From assembly GCF_017591435.1 (NCBI RefSeq), contig NC_059285.1, forward strand, positions 27,629,108-27,693,107: DNA of 64,000 bases, given 5' to 3'. Under the pieces are notes generated by a model. It saw only the letters and a program-made list of their open reading frames with translations, had not been told where the DNA came from and made no database searches. Shown in pieces: positions 44,121 through 57,784 of the stretch. The translations under genes and the position numbers were made by a program. This DNA is from Portunus trituberculatus. Taxonomy: Eukaryota; Arthropoda; Malacostraca; Decapoda; Portunidae. Every line of letters begins with the position of its first letter. Positions within the stretch are counted from its first letter, which is position 1.

Positions 44121-44557
44121 CCTAGATGGGAACCGCCTTGTTGTGGTAGGGGGGCTTGCGTGCCCCTGTGACCTAGTGAGCTAGGCTAGACGGGTCTTAG
44201 GCCCCTGCTCTGCCCTTCCGAGGGGGAGAGGGCTACCCATGCTAGTACGGTCGCCAGTGAGGGGCCAGACTAAATGGTTCCTACGTAGGCTGCCAGTGGA
44301 CCAGTGGAGCCACCCGCTGGAGAGATCGCCCAGTAGGGGCTGTCCTGTGCTGGATGGTTGGGTGTTCAGGCTGGGATGCTTGTCTTAGCTCTGTCGTGGA
44401 CAAACTTTCTGCATCATGTGGGGCTTCTTTTTTTAAAACGATTGGTCTGCATGGGGACGAGGTACCCCGTCCACGGCAGCCAGTGCTTGCTCCCATTGTC
44501 GTCCCAGTAGGTGGTTTCCCTTGCCCCTGGAGCCATTTTTTGTGTAACTTTATATAT

Positions 44558-46740
44558 ATGGTGAAACACAAAAAACTGTCAGGTTCTCGTGAGGTGGCTG
44601 ACCTGGCCCACGAGATGTCATCTTCAGGTCTGAGTGGGAAGGAGGATTCCCCTCCACAAGGGCCTCCCGCAGCAGTCTCCTGTTTTGGGAGTTCTTCTGA
44701 GGGTCGCGTTTCGGCTGCATATGACTCTCATTTGATGGTAAATGTTAATCCATCATTTTCCTACCACGCCTTGCACTCACTTCTCAAGGTGTATGGCACG
44801 GTTCTACGCATTCGACTGGTTTATGAAAAGGACTTTCCATCTAACCGCTGCTATGTAACTTTTCTGTCATGTGATGAAGCCCGTCTGGCTTATGAAAATG
44901 TAGCATCTCTGCCCCTTGACGGCCATGGCTTTAAAACTGAATTTCTCCAGTCACGTAATATTTCAGAGAGTGACATGGATTAAATCCCAAATGTTTTTGA
45001 AAACTATTTAGAGAATTCAGTTCCAGCAGTCCACCAGGTCCCGCCTCCACGTTGGTTTGTGGCGTACTATAGAAATGGGCGTGGGAATTTCATCCATGCC
45101 TCCCGGTACCTGTCCAAAGAAATAGGCACGATTCCTGAGGGGAATCTGAAGAAGTACGGGAAGGGGGTACTTGTGCGAGCAAAAGATCTTACGCAAGCGA
45201 GGATGTTGCAACATCTCCCATGCCCTTCTGACAGCATGTTTAAGACTGTTAAGGCTCATCCCACCTTTAACTATAGCAAACGTTGTGTTTATAGTCAAGA
45301 TCTCTATGAATTCCAAGAAGAGGAAATACTAGCAATGTGCCCTAGCTCAGTACAAAAGGTGACTAAGATGAGGAACTCTTCCAACATGGTCCTTCTCACC
45401 TTTTTTTTGTTCCACCCTTCCTGACCGTGTTCATATCGGTCCTATCACCCTTAGAGTGAGGCGCTTTGTTTCTCGCCCTCTTCAGTGCTTCTCATGCTAT
45501 GGATACGGTCACGGCAAAAGTTCGTGTAAGAAAGCTTCCCGATGTGGTAATTGCTCTGCACTCGACTCACATTCAGAGGAGCATTGCAATAGTGCAGCTT
45601 ATTGTTTCCATTGCCGTGATGCTCACCAGGTACTTTCCAGGCAATGTGTTACGGCCCGCCCGTAACATACATTACTACCATCACCTCCTCCGCTTGTTAC
45701 CTCGTTCGCCACCTCTCCGCCTCCCCTTCCACGTCACCGTTTCATGAACCCTCCACGTCACCGTTTCATGAAGCCCCGCTACTGTCCCGAAGTTGGATTC
45801 ACGCGGCCCCTTTCGACTCAACTGAAAGTGTTGAGCCAGCTCTTGGCTTTCTGAATTGGAAGTTGAGATCCAAGCCTCAACCAGTGAACACAACGCCTCT
45901 TGGGTCTACCGTGGGATCAACCATCACCCAGCATTTCACCACTGCGACACCGCATAAGTATCACTTCCCCTCGTCCGTGTATTCCACATTGCCTCTATAT
46001 AGGATTAGGATTATTGTTAGGTATCAAGTTGGGTTCTTTATTGTTGTATTTATTACTGTGTTATATGTATATGTGTATGTCATTTTCCTGTGTTTCATTT
46101 TATATATCTGTGTTTCATGTTTCATGTTATATCTATGTGTGTCAATATCATTATGGGTTATTAAAATAGCTTTTTAAAGTGCCCCCTTTGCATTTCCTCA
46201 CCAGTTGAACCTGCAGTGTTTTTTTTTATTGTTATTGTTCACCGCTCCCCGATGCCAATCTTACCAGTTTAACCGGTGAACGTAACAAATGTCCCAGGTA
46301 TTGCGTGGAGCAGGACATTCTACAACTTGCTAACACTCAGTTCATAAGCCTAGGTAGCGACCGCCGTGAACTCCTGTACCGCCAGAAGGACGGTACTGGT
46401 GCGACATCCTATGCTGCATTGGCCGCTCGCTCTTTTGCTGAGTTGGCCGGTCCGAAGACGACGATAACTGCTACCTCTCGCTCTGTTGGGGCGGGTGGTC
46501 CTGTTCATTTGGCTAATAGGTTTGCCCTATTGTCCGATGACTTGGTTGAGTCAACTCTTAGAAGTGACGAGACAAATACGGACTTGACCAAAGTCACCCA
46601 TGTAGTAGATGTCCATTTGCCACCTGTATCGCCTAAGCCTGACCAAACGGCACCGCGGCTCCGCGGAGTCGATAGATTTAGCTCAGTCTAAAGTCTAAAG
46701 TTTCTCCCGGTGTACGTGATCGTGAGTCCTCGAGGGACCG
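44558..46740 (+). pseudogene. A7 ORF1 (interrupted by solo LTR)
   Basis: ATG at 44558 starts MVKHKKLSGSREVADLAHEM. The frame is open through the RRM-like block (MVNVNPSFSYHALHSLLKVY, NRCYVTFLSCDEARLAYENV) to a TAA at about 44981 (DMD-stop). It stays readable to 45400, with a frameshift near 45410. The zinc knuckles CFSCYGYGHGKSSC, CGNCSALDSHSEEHC and CFHCRDAHQVLSRQC are complete. The solo LTR splits the coding region right after QC, and the tail resumes at 46291. Confidence 0.8.
45647..46287 (+). mobile_element. Solo LTR of family D
   Basis: This is the reverse complement of the D1 LTRs, 641 bp, starting TGTTACG and ending CGTAACA. It is flanked by AATG on both sides (45643-45646, 46288-46291). 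It has a TATA-like box at 45994-46003 and two, not three, copies of the internal 27-bp unit. It is the product of LTR-LTR recombination. Confidence 0.9.
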
Positions 46741-47084
46741 TTCTGCAATGGTAGCTCCAGTAGTTTCTGTCCAGCCTCCTGTGATGCCCTCCGTCTCAGA
46801 TTGGGCTTCTTGTGGTGAGGACGGTCTGAGCATGGAGACGTCCGATGATATTGTCACAGCCATCCCTTGCGGACCCGCTGTGTCAAAAAGTGGAGTCCAC
46901 TCCGAGGACCGGTAGGAGTGATGATGGTTCGCATCACTCACCGTCAGGCCGAAAGGCTGCGGTCCAACGACCCGGCACATCTCAACACCCGGTGTCTTCT
47001 CGTCGTTTGATTATTTCTAGTCAGGTCAGTCACGGGCAGCCTCAAAAGGCTCGCCTGCCCACTGCACCCAAATAGTCATCTTCA

Positions 47085-50000
47085 AGCTTCTACAGTGGAA
47101 CTGTAGAGGCCTTCGCGCCTCGTGGGGGGAACTCCGAGCTTTACTGTCGGAGTTCTCTCCAGCCTGTGTAGCTCTGCAAGAGACTATGCTTGGTGATAGT
47201 ACTTATTCTAGTCCTCCTGGCTGTCGTGCCTTTTTTAACACTCCTTTCCCTGACCAGGGCCATCACGGTGGCACAGTCCGTCAAGACATACCTATTGTCC
47301 CCTTGTAACTCAACTCTCCCCTTCAGTTGGTTGCTGTTAAGGTTTTTATGGGACGATCCTTCACTCTTTGCAGTTTATATCTCCCTCCACGAGTTCCTGT
47401 CTCCAGGGGTGAGCTTGACGGCCTGGTGCGTCAGCTGACTCCGTCTTTCCTTTTATTGGGAGATTTTAATGGCCGTCACCCATTGTGGGATGAAGGTGCT
47501 ATTAATGCTCGTGGGGATTTAATCGGTTCTTTTATTGAGGACGAGGGATTGGAGGTTTTAAATTCTGGGGATGTTACACATTTCCATAGTCCTACTGGGA
47601 CTTTTACGGCTATCGATCTTTCTATTTGTACATCTAATTCTTTACTCGATTTTAATTGGCGGGTCCTACCAGATTTACACGGTAGTGACAACTTTCCTAT
47701 TTTATTAGAATCTGTGAAATCTGAGCCACAGTCCCGGCCACCACGCTAGGTTTTAGACAAGGCAGATTGGCCTCGATTCACAGACCTTAGCTCTTTTATC
47801 CGTCCGCTGGCTGACTTTTCTACTTGTGCTGAGGCTGTTGATTATTTTACCGATTTTTTTTTTATTTCAGTAGTGCTTCAGACAATCCCTAGGACGTCGG
47901 GTCGCTTTACTAAGCGTCCCGTTCCTTGGTGGAACGCAGCATGCACTAAAGCTGTGCAAGAGAAACGGGCAGCTTTCTTTCGTGTCCGGCGACATCGTGG
48001 GGACCCGCAGTGCCTGGAAGCTTTTCGGCGCTGCCAAGCTCAGGCCCGCCACGTTTTGAAAGAGGCACAAAGAGCCTCGTGGAAAGCCTATGTCTCTTCC
48101 ATAAACGTCCGCACCCCTCTTACGGATGTCTTCAACAAAGTGCGCTGAATTGCTGGAAAGTATTCTGCTTCTTCCCCACCAATTTTGTTGTCTGCTGGGC
48201 GAACGGTAGCAGACCCTAGGAATGTCAGCGACCTCTTCGCGGAGCACTTTGCCAGTGTTTCCTGGAGGTATCCTGCAGCCCCGGGTGCACGTCACCGCCA
48301 GAGAATGGAATCTCTCGGCATAAACTTTTCTTCTGCTGGAGGGGAGTCTTATAATGTCCCCTTCTCTGCTTCCGAGTTGCGGACTGCTTTGTCCCAGTGT
48401 CACGACTCTTCTCCTGGGCCAAATGATATATCTTATGCCTTCATGCACCACATGTCTGACAGTGCTTTTAACTTTCTTCTAAATCTTTATAATAGTATGA
48501 TTTGGCATACCGGTGACTTTCCTACTTCTTGGCCTGTGGCAGTGGTTCTCCCATTTCCGAAGCCTGGTAAAGATAATCTCCAGGCTACGAACTACCGTCC
48601 TATATCTTTGACATCCTGCATTTGTAAAGTTTTAGAAAAGATGGTAAATGTAAGACTCATGTGGTACTTGGAGAGGGAGAAGTACTTGTCACCGGTACAG
48701 TACGGCTTCCGAAAGATTGGGTCTACTACTGATGCACTTTTATCCCTAGAGTCTTTCATTTGTGAGGCCTTCGCTAATCACCACAATCAAGTAACAGTGT
48801 TTTTTGACCTGGAGAAGGCCTACGACACGGCTTGGTGTCATGGTATTTTACAGTCTTTTTTTTATTTTGGCCTTCGTGGCCACCTTCCTCTTCTTATCCA
48901 GCAGTTTTTATCCAGACGTTTTTTTTACGAGTTCGTGTGGGGAGTGTTCTCTCTGAGGCTACTGCTCTAAATGATGGCGTTCCACAGGGAAGTATTCTTA
49001 GTGTTACATTATTTGCAGTCGCCATAAATGGTGTTATTGATACTCTCCCGGATGGCGTTTACAGCTCCTTATATGTTGATGATTTATGTATTTCATTTGC
49101 TGCTGCTAGGATGTCACAAATTGAGCGCAAGCTCCAACTGGCGATTAATAGGGTGTCCAGTTGGGACAACATGAACGGTTTTCGATTCTCCACCTCCAAG
49201 ACCGTAGCCATGCATTTTTGTTGCAACTGTGGTGTCCATCCAGACCGGATTTATACTCGCCAATAGACTCCTCTCATGCGTGGAGGCGACTCGATATCTT
49301 GGCCTTTTATTTGACAACCGTCTCACCTGGGTTCCCCATTTCCGTTCTCTTAAGGCGTCTTGTCGGCAGGCATTATCCATTCTTCGGGTTTTAAGTCACA
49401 CCTCTAGGGTGCGGACACGTTGCTGCTGCTTCACCGCACACTCATACTTCCCAAGCTGGAATACGGCTGTGATATCTACTCATCCGCAACGGATGCACGA
49501 CTACGCACGCTTGACTCCGTGCGTCATGCTGGGGTCCGCTTGGCTACAGGTGCATTTCGGACATCTCCAATACCTAGCCTTCTAGAGGATGCTGGTTTCT
49601 GGCCGCTCGACCTCCGGCGCCAGTCTTCGATGCTCCGGTGTTGGTTTCGCACCCACCGTCTTCCCGATTCTGTCCCTTGTCTGTCAATGTTGCGGGACTC
49701 GCGTTCGCAGGCAAATGCCACTCGACCGAGTCTCCCTAAACCTTTTGGCCTTAGAGTTGCAAATCTCATGGCGGAGTTACCTATCGACCCCACTCCTGTG
49801 TACTTTTTCCAGCTCCCACGAGTCGGTTATGGGCAGCTTCCTGTTATCTCATTATGCCCTGCCATGGATGGCAAGAAGGATTTTCTGCCAGCTCTGTCCC
49901 ACGTACGGTTTTTAGAACACTTTTTATGCATTCTGATGATATCCCTGTTTTTACTGATGGCTCCAAATCCGACGCAGGCGGATTTGGAGCCATAGGTGCA

Positions 50001-50210
50001 GCTCACCGTGCGGCACCTATTGGTAGAGTGCCCTAGTTTGATAGAGTTACGACACCGCTACCTCTACCGCTGTCGCGGTAGAGATAGCGGTGTCTATTAT
50101 ATCTCAAAGGTCCTTGGACCAGAGTGCCTGGCCCAGGGCCATGACATTTTTTAGATTTTTGGGAGAAGCTGGCCTTCTCTCAAAGCTATGAATTTTATTC
50201 TTATTTTATT
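47085..50210 (+). pseudogene. A7 ORF2: endonuclease and RT, RNase H deleted
   Basis: The endonuclease start (LLQWNCRGLRASW in one frame, CVALQETMLGD) is followed by a frame break near 47275. LLLGDFNGRHPLWDEG and FTAIDLSICTSNSLL come next. RT frame 48185-48970 has NYRPISLTSCICKVLEKMV, QYGFRKIGSTTDALL and FFDLEKAYDTAWCHG. After a frameshift come GVPQGSILSVTLFAVAING and the catalytic SLYVDDLC (48832-49266). The thumb runs to 49995. A deletion fuses TDGSKSDAG directly to the C-terminal CCHC region (TVRHLLVECP-like), so the RNase H core is absent. Confidence 0.83.
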
Positions 50211-50353
50211 ATGTATGTTAATATTTTATTTAATTTTATTGTCCTTTTTTAGTTTATAAACTACTTTATGGTTTTTAACTGTTTTTAGACATTTTAAATT
50301 CTTGAAGCGGCGCCATATGACCTTGGCTGTTGCGGCGCCTATTTTAAAATCCA

Positions 50354-50358
<5 letters not shown>

Positions 50359-50423
<65 letters not shown>

Positions 50424-50459
50424 AATTTTCATTCCCGTTTTCTTCACTCCATCCTTATC

Positions 50460-50500
<41 letters not shown>
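50359..50500. repeat. (CT)n and (AC)n microsatellites after A7
   Basis: CT runs from 50359 to 50420 directly after the ATCC tail. After a 40-base spacer, AC runs from 50463 to 50500. From 50501 to 50719 only AT-rich sequence is seen. Confidence 0.95.
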
Positions 50501-50503
<3 letters not shown>

Positions 50504-50717
50504 GCCCGTTTCAATGTATGAAGACTGTGGCAATCTTGCTACGTCAAATGACTTCCTCTATCTATCATTCCTTTTAATGTGTTTTTCTTTTCCTACTCCC
50601 TCCATTCCCTTATTCGTTATCCAATTTTGTCTTTCTATCTGCTGTTTTATCACCATTTCCTCCTATGCCCTTATTCTTTTCATATTTTCATTCCCATCTT
50701 TTCCTCTTCCTCTATTT

Positions 50718-52600
<1,883 letters not shown>

Positions 52601-52915
52601 GACCACAAGTACACAACAACAGATAGGGACTTATCGCAGTCAGACACAAACATATTCACACAAACACCCACAGGCACCTGCGAGACCATCGGACTGCATC
52701 TAATTAACACGGTACCTCGACTGTATTCTGTGTGTGTGTGTGTTGCGTGGTTGTTTTGGTAGTGGAACGCTGAAAGCAACACAGATTCATACCCCAGTCC
52801 AGCTTCTACCACACCAACCAACACACGAATATGGTGAGTTATTTAGTGTGTGTGTGTGTGTGTGTGTGTGCAGAAAACACACACACACACACACACACAC
52901 CAACACACGAATATG

Positions 52916-52953
<38 letters not shown>

Positions 52954-53000
52954 TGCGAGCCTAGCCTTGGCAGGATGTTTGGTGAGTCGCAGCCTCGCCA

Positions 53001-53070
<70 letters not shown>

Positions 53071-53074
<4 letters not shown>

Positions 53075-53607
53075 CAATATTAGCAGTGAAACACAACTGT
53101 TATTGGGGAAACAAACACACATTATTAAGGGACACGATGGAAGTGTAGCAGTTCATCCTCGCAACTCAAGTGGTTGTAACAATATTAGTAATAGTGGATT
53201 GTCAACCAGCAGGCAGCCAGCCACGCAGGATGCAGGATGCTGAGCTGGGTATGATACGTATAGCATGCAGGGCGCAATACGTTTCTGACACACAAATTGA
53301 GGGAGGGAAGGAGGGAGGGATTAAGTGGGTCCATTCCTTTGCTGTTTACCACATAGCGCCACGTCATTTCCATCGGCCTTTGTGTCTATATATTGGCACA
53401 TATTTAGAAACTATTTGCTCTCTCACCACGACTATTTTTCCCGGCCACAGAGATGACTAGCTGGGATTTTAAAGGTGTTTCTATATTCAACAGTGTAGAA
53501 ATGTTGTCACTCTGCCTCTACAACCATAAAAACACCTTCAAAAAACTCGTGTAAACTGAAATAAAGCCTTTTAAGATAGTGGCGGTGAAACAGATCAAGT
53601 GTTTGGG

Positions 53608-53670
<63 letters not shown>

Positions 53671-54960
53671 AAAAAAAAAAAAAAAAAAAAAAACTAAGGG
53701 GTAGGGGGTGAACTTTAAAATGAAACTGCGTCGCGATGCACGAAGTTAGAATATCTTTGTGGTACACACGAGAGCAGTGGTTTTCCAATATTTTCCTTCA
53801 ATAATTATTCCCTTCAGTACCACGATGCATTTCCCTGTTCATTCTGGTGACTATGCGGTGATTTAATATAGCTTCACAAACTCATGAGGGATACATACAT
53901 TTTTACCTTGAGATTTGTGTACCATTAGACCATTTTATTGACATTACCAAAGGATCTATGGAGGTGAAAAGATTATTAATGGTCACAGTCTTCACTATTT
54001 TAATCCCCAACGCGTCATGCTACTGAAGAGGTTAAAGCTGTAAGTATACATTTGTTTCTGCTCCAGCGGGTGATCCAGCCCAGATTATCTTGTTTATGCC
54101 AATTTCAATGACAAATGGATTAAAGCTTTTATTTCTTTGTTTTAAGCTTTGTTTCCGTCTTCCTTTGCTGTAATCCATTAAAATCAAGCTTATTCATTCA
54201 TTTCTTTATATTTATCTACTACTATTAACACTAAGGAGTTATTTTTCGGATATATTTTAAAAAGACCGATTATTTCATTGATTTATTCTATTTTTATGGT
54301 ATCCCATTCAAATTTACATATGCTTTGTATTGACGATGAAAGGGTTAACTAAACCATCTTACTTAACTCTTTCAATGTGAGACTGCCTTACAAAAGTATT
54401 CTAACTATCAAGGAAAGATGATAGGATAGTCATAATCGGAGGGAACGTGTAGGAAGGCTTGTGTAGGTGGAGGTAAGTGGAGGTAACTTGTGGAGGGAAA
54501 TATGAAGGAAAGAAGAGAGGGTACTGAAAGGAAAATTCTTGTCTTTGAAATGAGACTACCTTACAAAACGACTATCTTAATTATGAAGGAAGGGAGGAAG
54601 GGTAATAAAAACTGGTGACAAGGTGGAGGAAACATGGAGGAGAGTTTCAGTAGGTGGAGGTAAGTGGAGGTAACTTGTGGAGCGAGATAATTAGGAAAGA
54701 ACCACATGTAAATCTATATAAACCACACGCTTATAAAGAGAGTGACACCATTAAGGTTTAAATGACCACTAGTTAACACCGGAAACTCTACCTTAAGGCC
54801 TGTGAGAGCCTACAAGATTTTCAACCATAAAGACATAAATTGTTTTTATTGAAGAATTAGATATTCTTTTAACGGGAAAAATTATAATGATAATAATAAA
54901 TTGAAAAATAACTCAATAAATGAAATATAAAAAGATTATTCATTTTTGTTTAGTTTGTCC

Positions 54961-54962
<2 letters not shown>
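53071..54962. other. Gene-free AT-rich stretch with simple repeats
   Basis: No coding region is recognisable. It contains (CT)n 53611-53667 followed by (A)n 53668-53693. It also holds a degenerate direct duplication of about 185 bp, in which 54369-54515 resembles 54545-54703 (shared GTGGAGGTAAGTGGAGGTAA). Confidence 0.7.

Positions 54963-55036
<74 letters not shown>
54963..55036. repeat. (CT)n microsatellite
   Basis: A pure CT run. A short irregular GTG/AGT trinucleotide region follows at 55070-55170. Confidence 0.95.
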
Positions 55037-55039
<3 letters not shown>

Positions 55040-55170
55040 ATATTGAAATATTACTGACTGCAGTGAGGATGGTGGTGGTGGTAGTGCTGCTACTGGAACT
55101 GATAATGGTGGTGGTTGTTGTGATAGTAGTAGTAGTAGTAGTAGTAATAATAGTAGTGACAGTAGTAGTA

Positions 55171-55653
55171 GTATAGTCTTCCAAATCTAAACGCGGCTTT
55201 CTGGCTGGGCTCCTCAGGGAATAGCAGGCCTTCCAGCTCTGCCAAGTCTACAAGAACTAGCAAATTAGAGCTCCGTGTACATAAGTAAAAGGCGTATAAA
55301 ATGTTTTAACGGAAACCCAGTGTCATCAAATATTAAAAGAAATTAATTCAAAGAAAAATTAACATTCCACTCTTACGATATGCACATCACAAGAACAAAT
55401 ACTGTGAAAACGTTATAGTCTTAATTCAACGTTCATCATAGTCCTTAGTAAGACAAATGGTGCAACAACTGTGTTCCAAATACAATACGAATGAACATCT
55501 AAAAAAAATGAGGTTATTCCTGTATAAGATAAAATATTTTTGACTCCATTCACGCGGCAACACTCATTACTGTCCAAGGCGCGGCCTGCCTGCGAGGCAC
55601 TGTGGGGACAAGGTCACGTGTCACGGTGGTAGATACCTATCCACACACACACA

Positions 55654-55712
<59 letters not shown>

Positions 55713-55719
55713 ACACAGT
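55171..55719. other. No gene; (AC)n microsatellite at its end
   Basis: Unassigned sequence from 55171 to 55640, then (AC)n from 55642 to 55717. No open frame of interest. Confidence 0.6.
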
Positions 55720-55797
55720 GAATCTGATTTAGCCTTATTAGCCAGGTTAAAGGAAGCACTTGGGTCTAAGGCCCCTCCTGGCCGATCTGTCCTTTCC

Positions 55798-55828
55798 CGC
55801 GCATGCGCAAAAGGGTTTTGTGACGTCA
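55798..55828 (+). promoter_or_regulatory. Likely internal promoter: NRF1-type and CRE sites
   Basis: CGCGCATGCGCA at 55798-55809 is a perfect palindromic NRF1-type site, and TGACGTCA at 55821-55828 is a perfect CRE. Both lie within 50 bases upstream of the ORF1 ATG, which has a good context (TTACCATGG). A TATA box is not seen. Such site pairs drive TATA-less promoters in animals; activity here is inferred. Confidence 0.6.
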
Positions 55829-55847
55829 CTGCTGCTGGACCCTTACC

Positions 55848-56929
55848 ATGGATTCACCGACTCTGAAGATGCTACTTGAATCGCAGGAGCGAGCATACAA
55901 GTTAGCACTGGATGCCGTCGTGAAACAAATGCAAGACCAAATAAATAAGCTCGACAACAAAGTATCAGACCTTACTACAAGCTTGGAATATTCCCAGCGC
56001 GAAGTTGATGAGCTGAAATCTCTTGTCAATGAACACAAGATAGAGAGGAAGGAAGATAAAATACAAATTGATAAACTAATCCAACAACTTGATTCATCTA
56101 CCCTTAAAATTAAAGACCTGGAAGATAAAATAGTTTATCAAGAAGACTATAGCAGGCGGAAGAACCTACGGATCAGTGGACTGGAAGAACAAAGAAATGA
56201 AACATGGGAGCAAACCTCAGCCGCCGTAACATCTCTCCTAGAATCAAAGCTTCAGCTGCCTGGTGTTGTATTGGAGCGGGCTCACCGGGTTGGACCTCGT
56301 CGTGACGCTAAACCTCGCACTGTTGTGGCCCGCTTCACTCGTTACAGTGATCGCGACGCTGCACTGAGGCGAGGGAGGTATATGAAGGGCACCAACATAT
56401 TTTTGAATGAAGATATGTCCTCAACGTCGTTAGCTGTGAAGAATGCTCAGATGCCCTTGTATAAGCAAGCCAGGGTTGACGGAAAGGTAGCGTTTTCCGT
56501 CACACAAAGCTTATCATACGGGAGAGACTGAATGAAGATGGTGCTGGACGACAAGATCAACGACTAACGGAGGTTACAGGTGCTGTGGGTGACAACACGC
56601 GGGGTGCTATGGATGACAGCCTGCAGGGTGGTGAGCGGGATGCTGTGGGTGGCGGCATGCCGGGTGGTGTGCTGGGTGCTGTGGGTGGTAGTTTGCCGAG
56701 CGGCGCGCGAGGAGGCTCGGTGACTACTTCTGCTAACACGGTCACTGCTGGTGGTGTCGTCAACATCGAGGCGGCGGGAGTGTGGACTAGCAAGGACAAC
56801 GCTCGTTCGTCGTTCCCCGCCCTACAGCCTGGCGGCTCGCCTAAGCCGTCAGCCTCGCCTGGTGCTGCTGTTGTTTCACTCAAGCGAAAGGACAGTAAGA
56901 GAGATCTACGAAGTAACAAAAATAAGTAG
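55848..56929 (+). pseudogene. Family E ORF1: coiled-coil RNA-binding protein, one frameshift
   Basis: Residues 1-110 are a long coiled coil (KQMQDQINKLDNKVSDLTTS, LIQQLDSSTLKIKDLEDKIV). Then come YSRRKNLRISGLEE and ERAHRVGPRRDAKPRTVVAR, then RGRYMKGTNIFLNEDMS. This layout of coiled coil, RRM-like and C-terminal domain is that of L1/CR1-type ORF1 chaperones. An extra CA in a CACACA run near 56503 shifts the frame, giving a stop at 56529-56531. The other frame continues KLIIRERLNEDGAGRQD and a Gly/Ser-rich tail to KRKDSKRDLRSNKNK and TAG at 56927. Intact, it would be about 360 residues. Confidence 0.82.
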
Positions 56930-57046
56930 AACCCTAGTTTGTGTTTTATAAATAATCTGTTATTAATTTATTTTCCACTTATTTACTATACACATAGTAT
57001 ACATACATTTGCACATTTATTATACATATATTTATTTATTTTTATT

Positions 57047-57663
57047 ATATACTACTGTGCCATATTGCACTATGCTACACTATTGTGCCATACTACACTG
57101 TGCTACACTACTGTGCCATACTACACTGTGCTACACTACTGTGCCATACTACTCTGTGCTACACTACTGTGCCATATTGCACTATGCTACACTATTGTGC
57201 CATACTACACTGTGCTACACTACTGTGCCATACTGCACTGTGCTACACTACTGTGCCATACTACACTGTGCTACACTACTGTGCCATATTGCACTATGCT
57301 ACACTATTGTGCCATACTACACTGTGCTACACTACTGTGCCATACTGCACTGTGCTACACTACTGTGCCATATTGCACTATGCTACACTACTGTGCCATA
57401 CTACACTGTGCTATACTACTGTGTCATACTACATTACTGTGGAAAACTACAATGTGCTACACCACCGTGCCATACTACACTGTGCCACACTACTGTGCCT
57501 TACTACACTGTGCTACACTACTGTGCCACACTACACTGTGCTACACTACTGTGCCATACTACACAACTGTGCTATACTACATTGTGCTACATTACTATGC
57601 CATACTACACTACTGTGCCATACTACACTGTGTTACACTATTATGCCATACTACACTACTGTG
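57047..57663. repeat. 28-bp minisatellite between ORF1 and ORF2 of family E
   Basis: About 22 copies of a 28-bp unit (core CTACTGTGCCATACTACACT) with few variants. It leaves long Cys/His/Thr/Leu-rich frames open on the + strand, which I take as artefacts because 28 is not a multiple of three and all three frames look alike. Confidence 0.92.
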
Positions 57664-57784
57664 ATCTTTATTTTGTTGTTGTCATTTTTGTAATTATTGG
57701 TGTTCTTGGTATTATCGTTAATTTTTATTTATTTACTTATTCATTTATTTATTTAGTTAGTTATTTTTCATATAATTACCCGCA

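Larger units (their letters stand above)
44124..50358 (+). mobile_element. Family A LINE, copy A7: near full length, with solo LTR
   Basis: It runs from 5' start AGATGGGAACC through a leader with the same hairpins, ORF1 interrupted by a solo LTR (45647-46287), and ORF2 with endonuclease and RT, to an (ATCC)n tail at 50349-50358. Most of RNase H is deleted near 49985. It is one of three copies with a complete 5' end and one of four with the ATCC tail. Confidence 0.88.

Noticed and set aside
57047..57663. CRISPR-like array or repetitive Cys/His-rich proteins of 200-260 residues
   Set aside because: Units are contiguous 28-mers without unique spacers, and all three + frames are open with the same permuted residues. 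It is a minisatellite.
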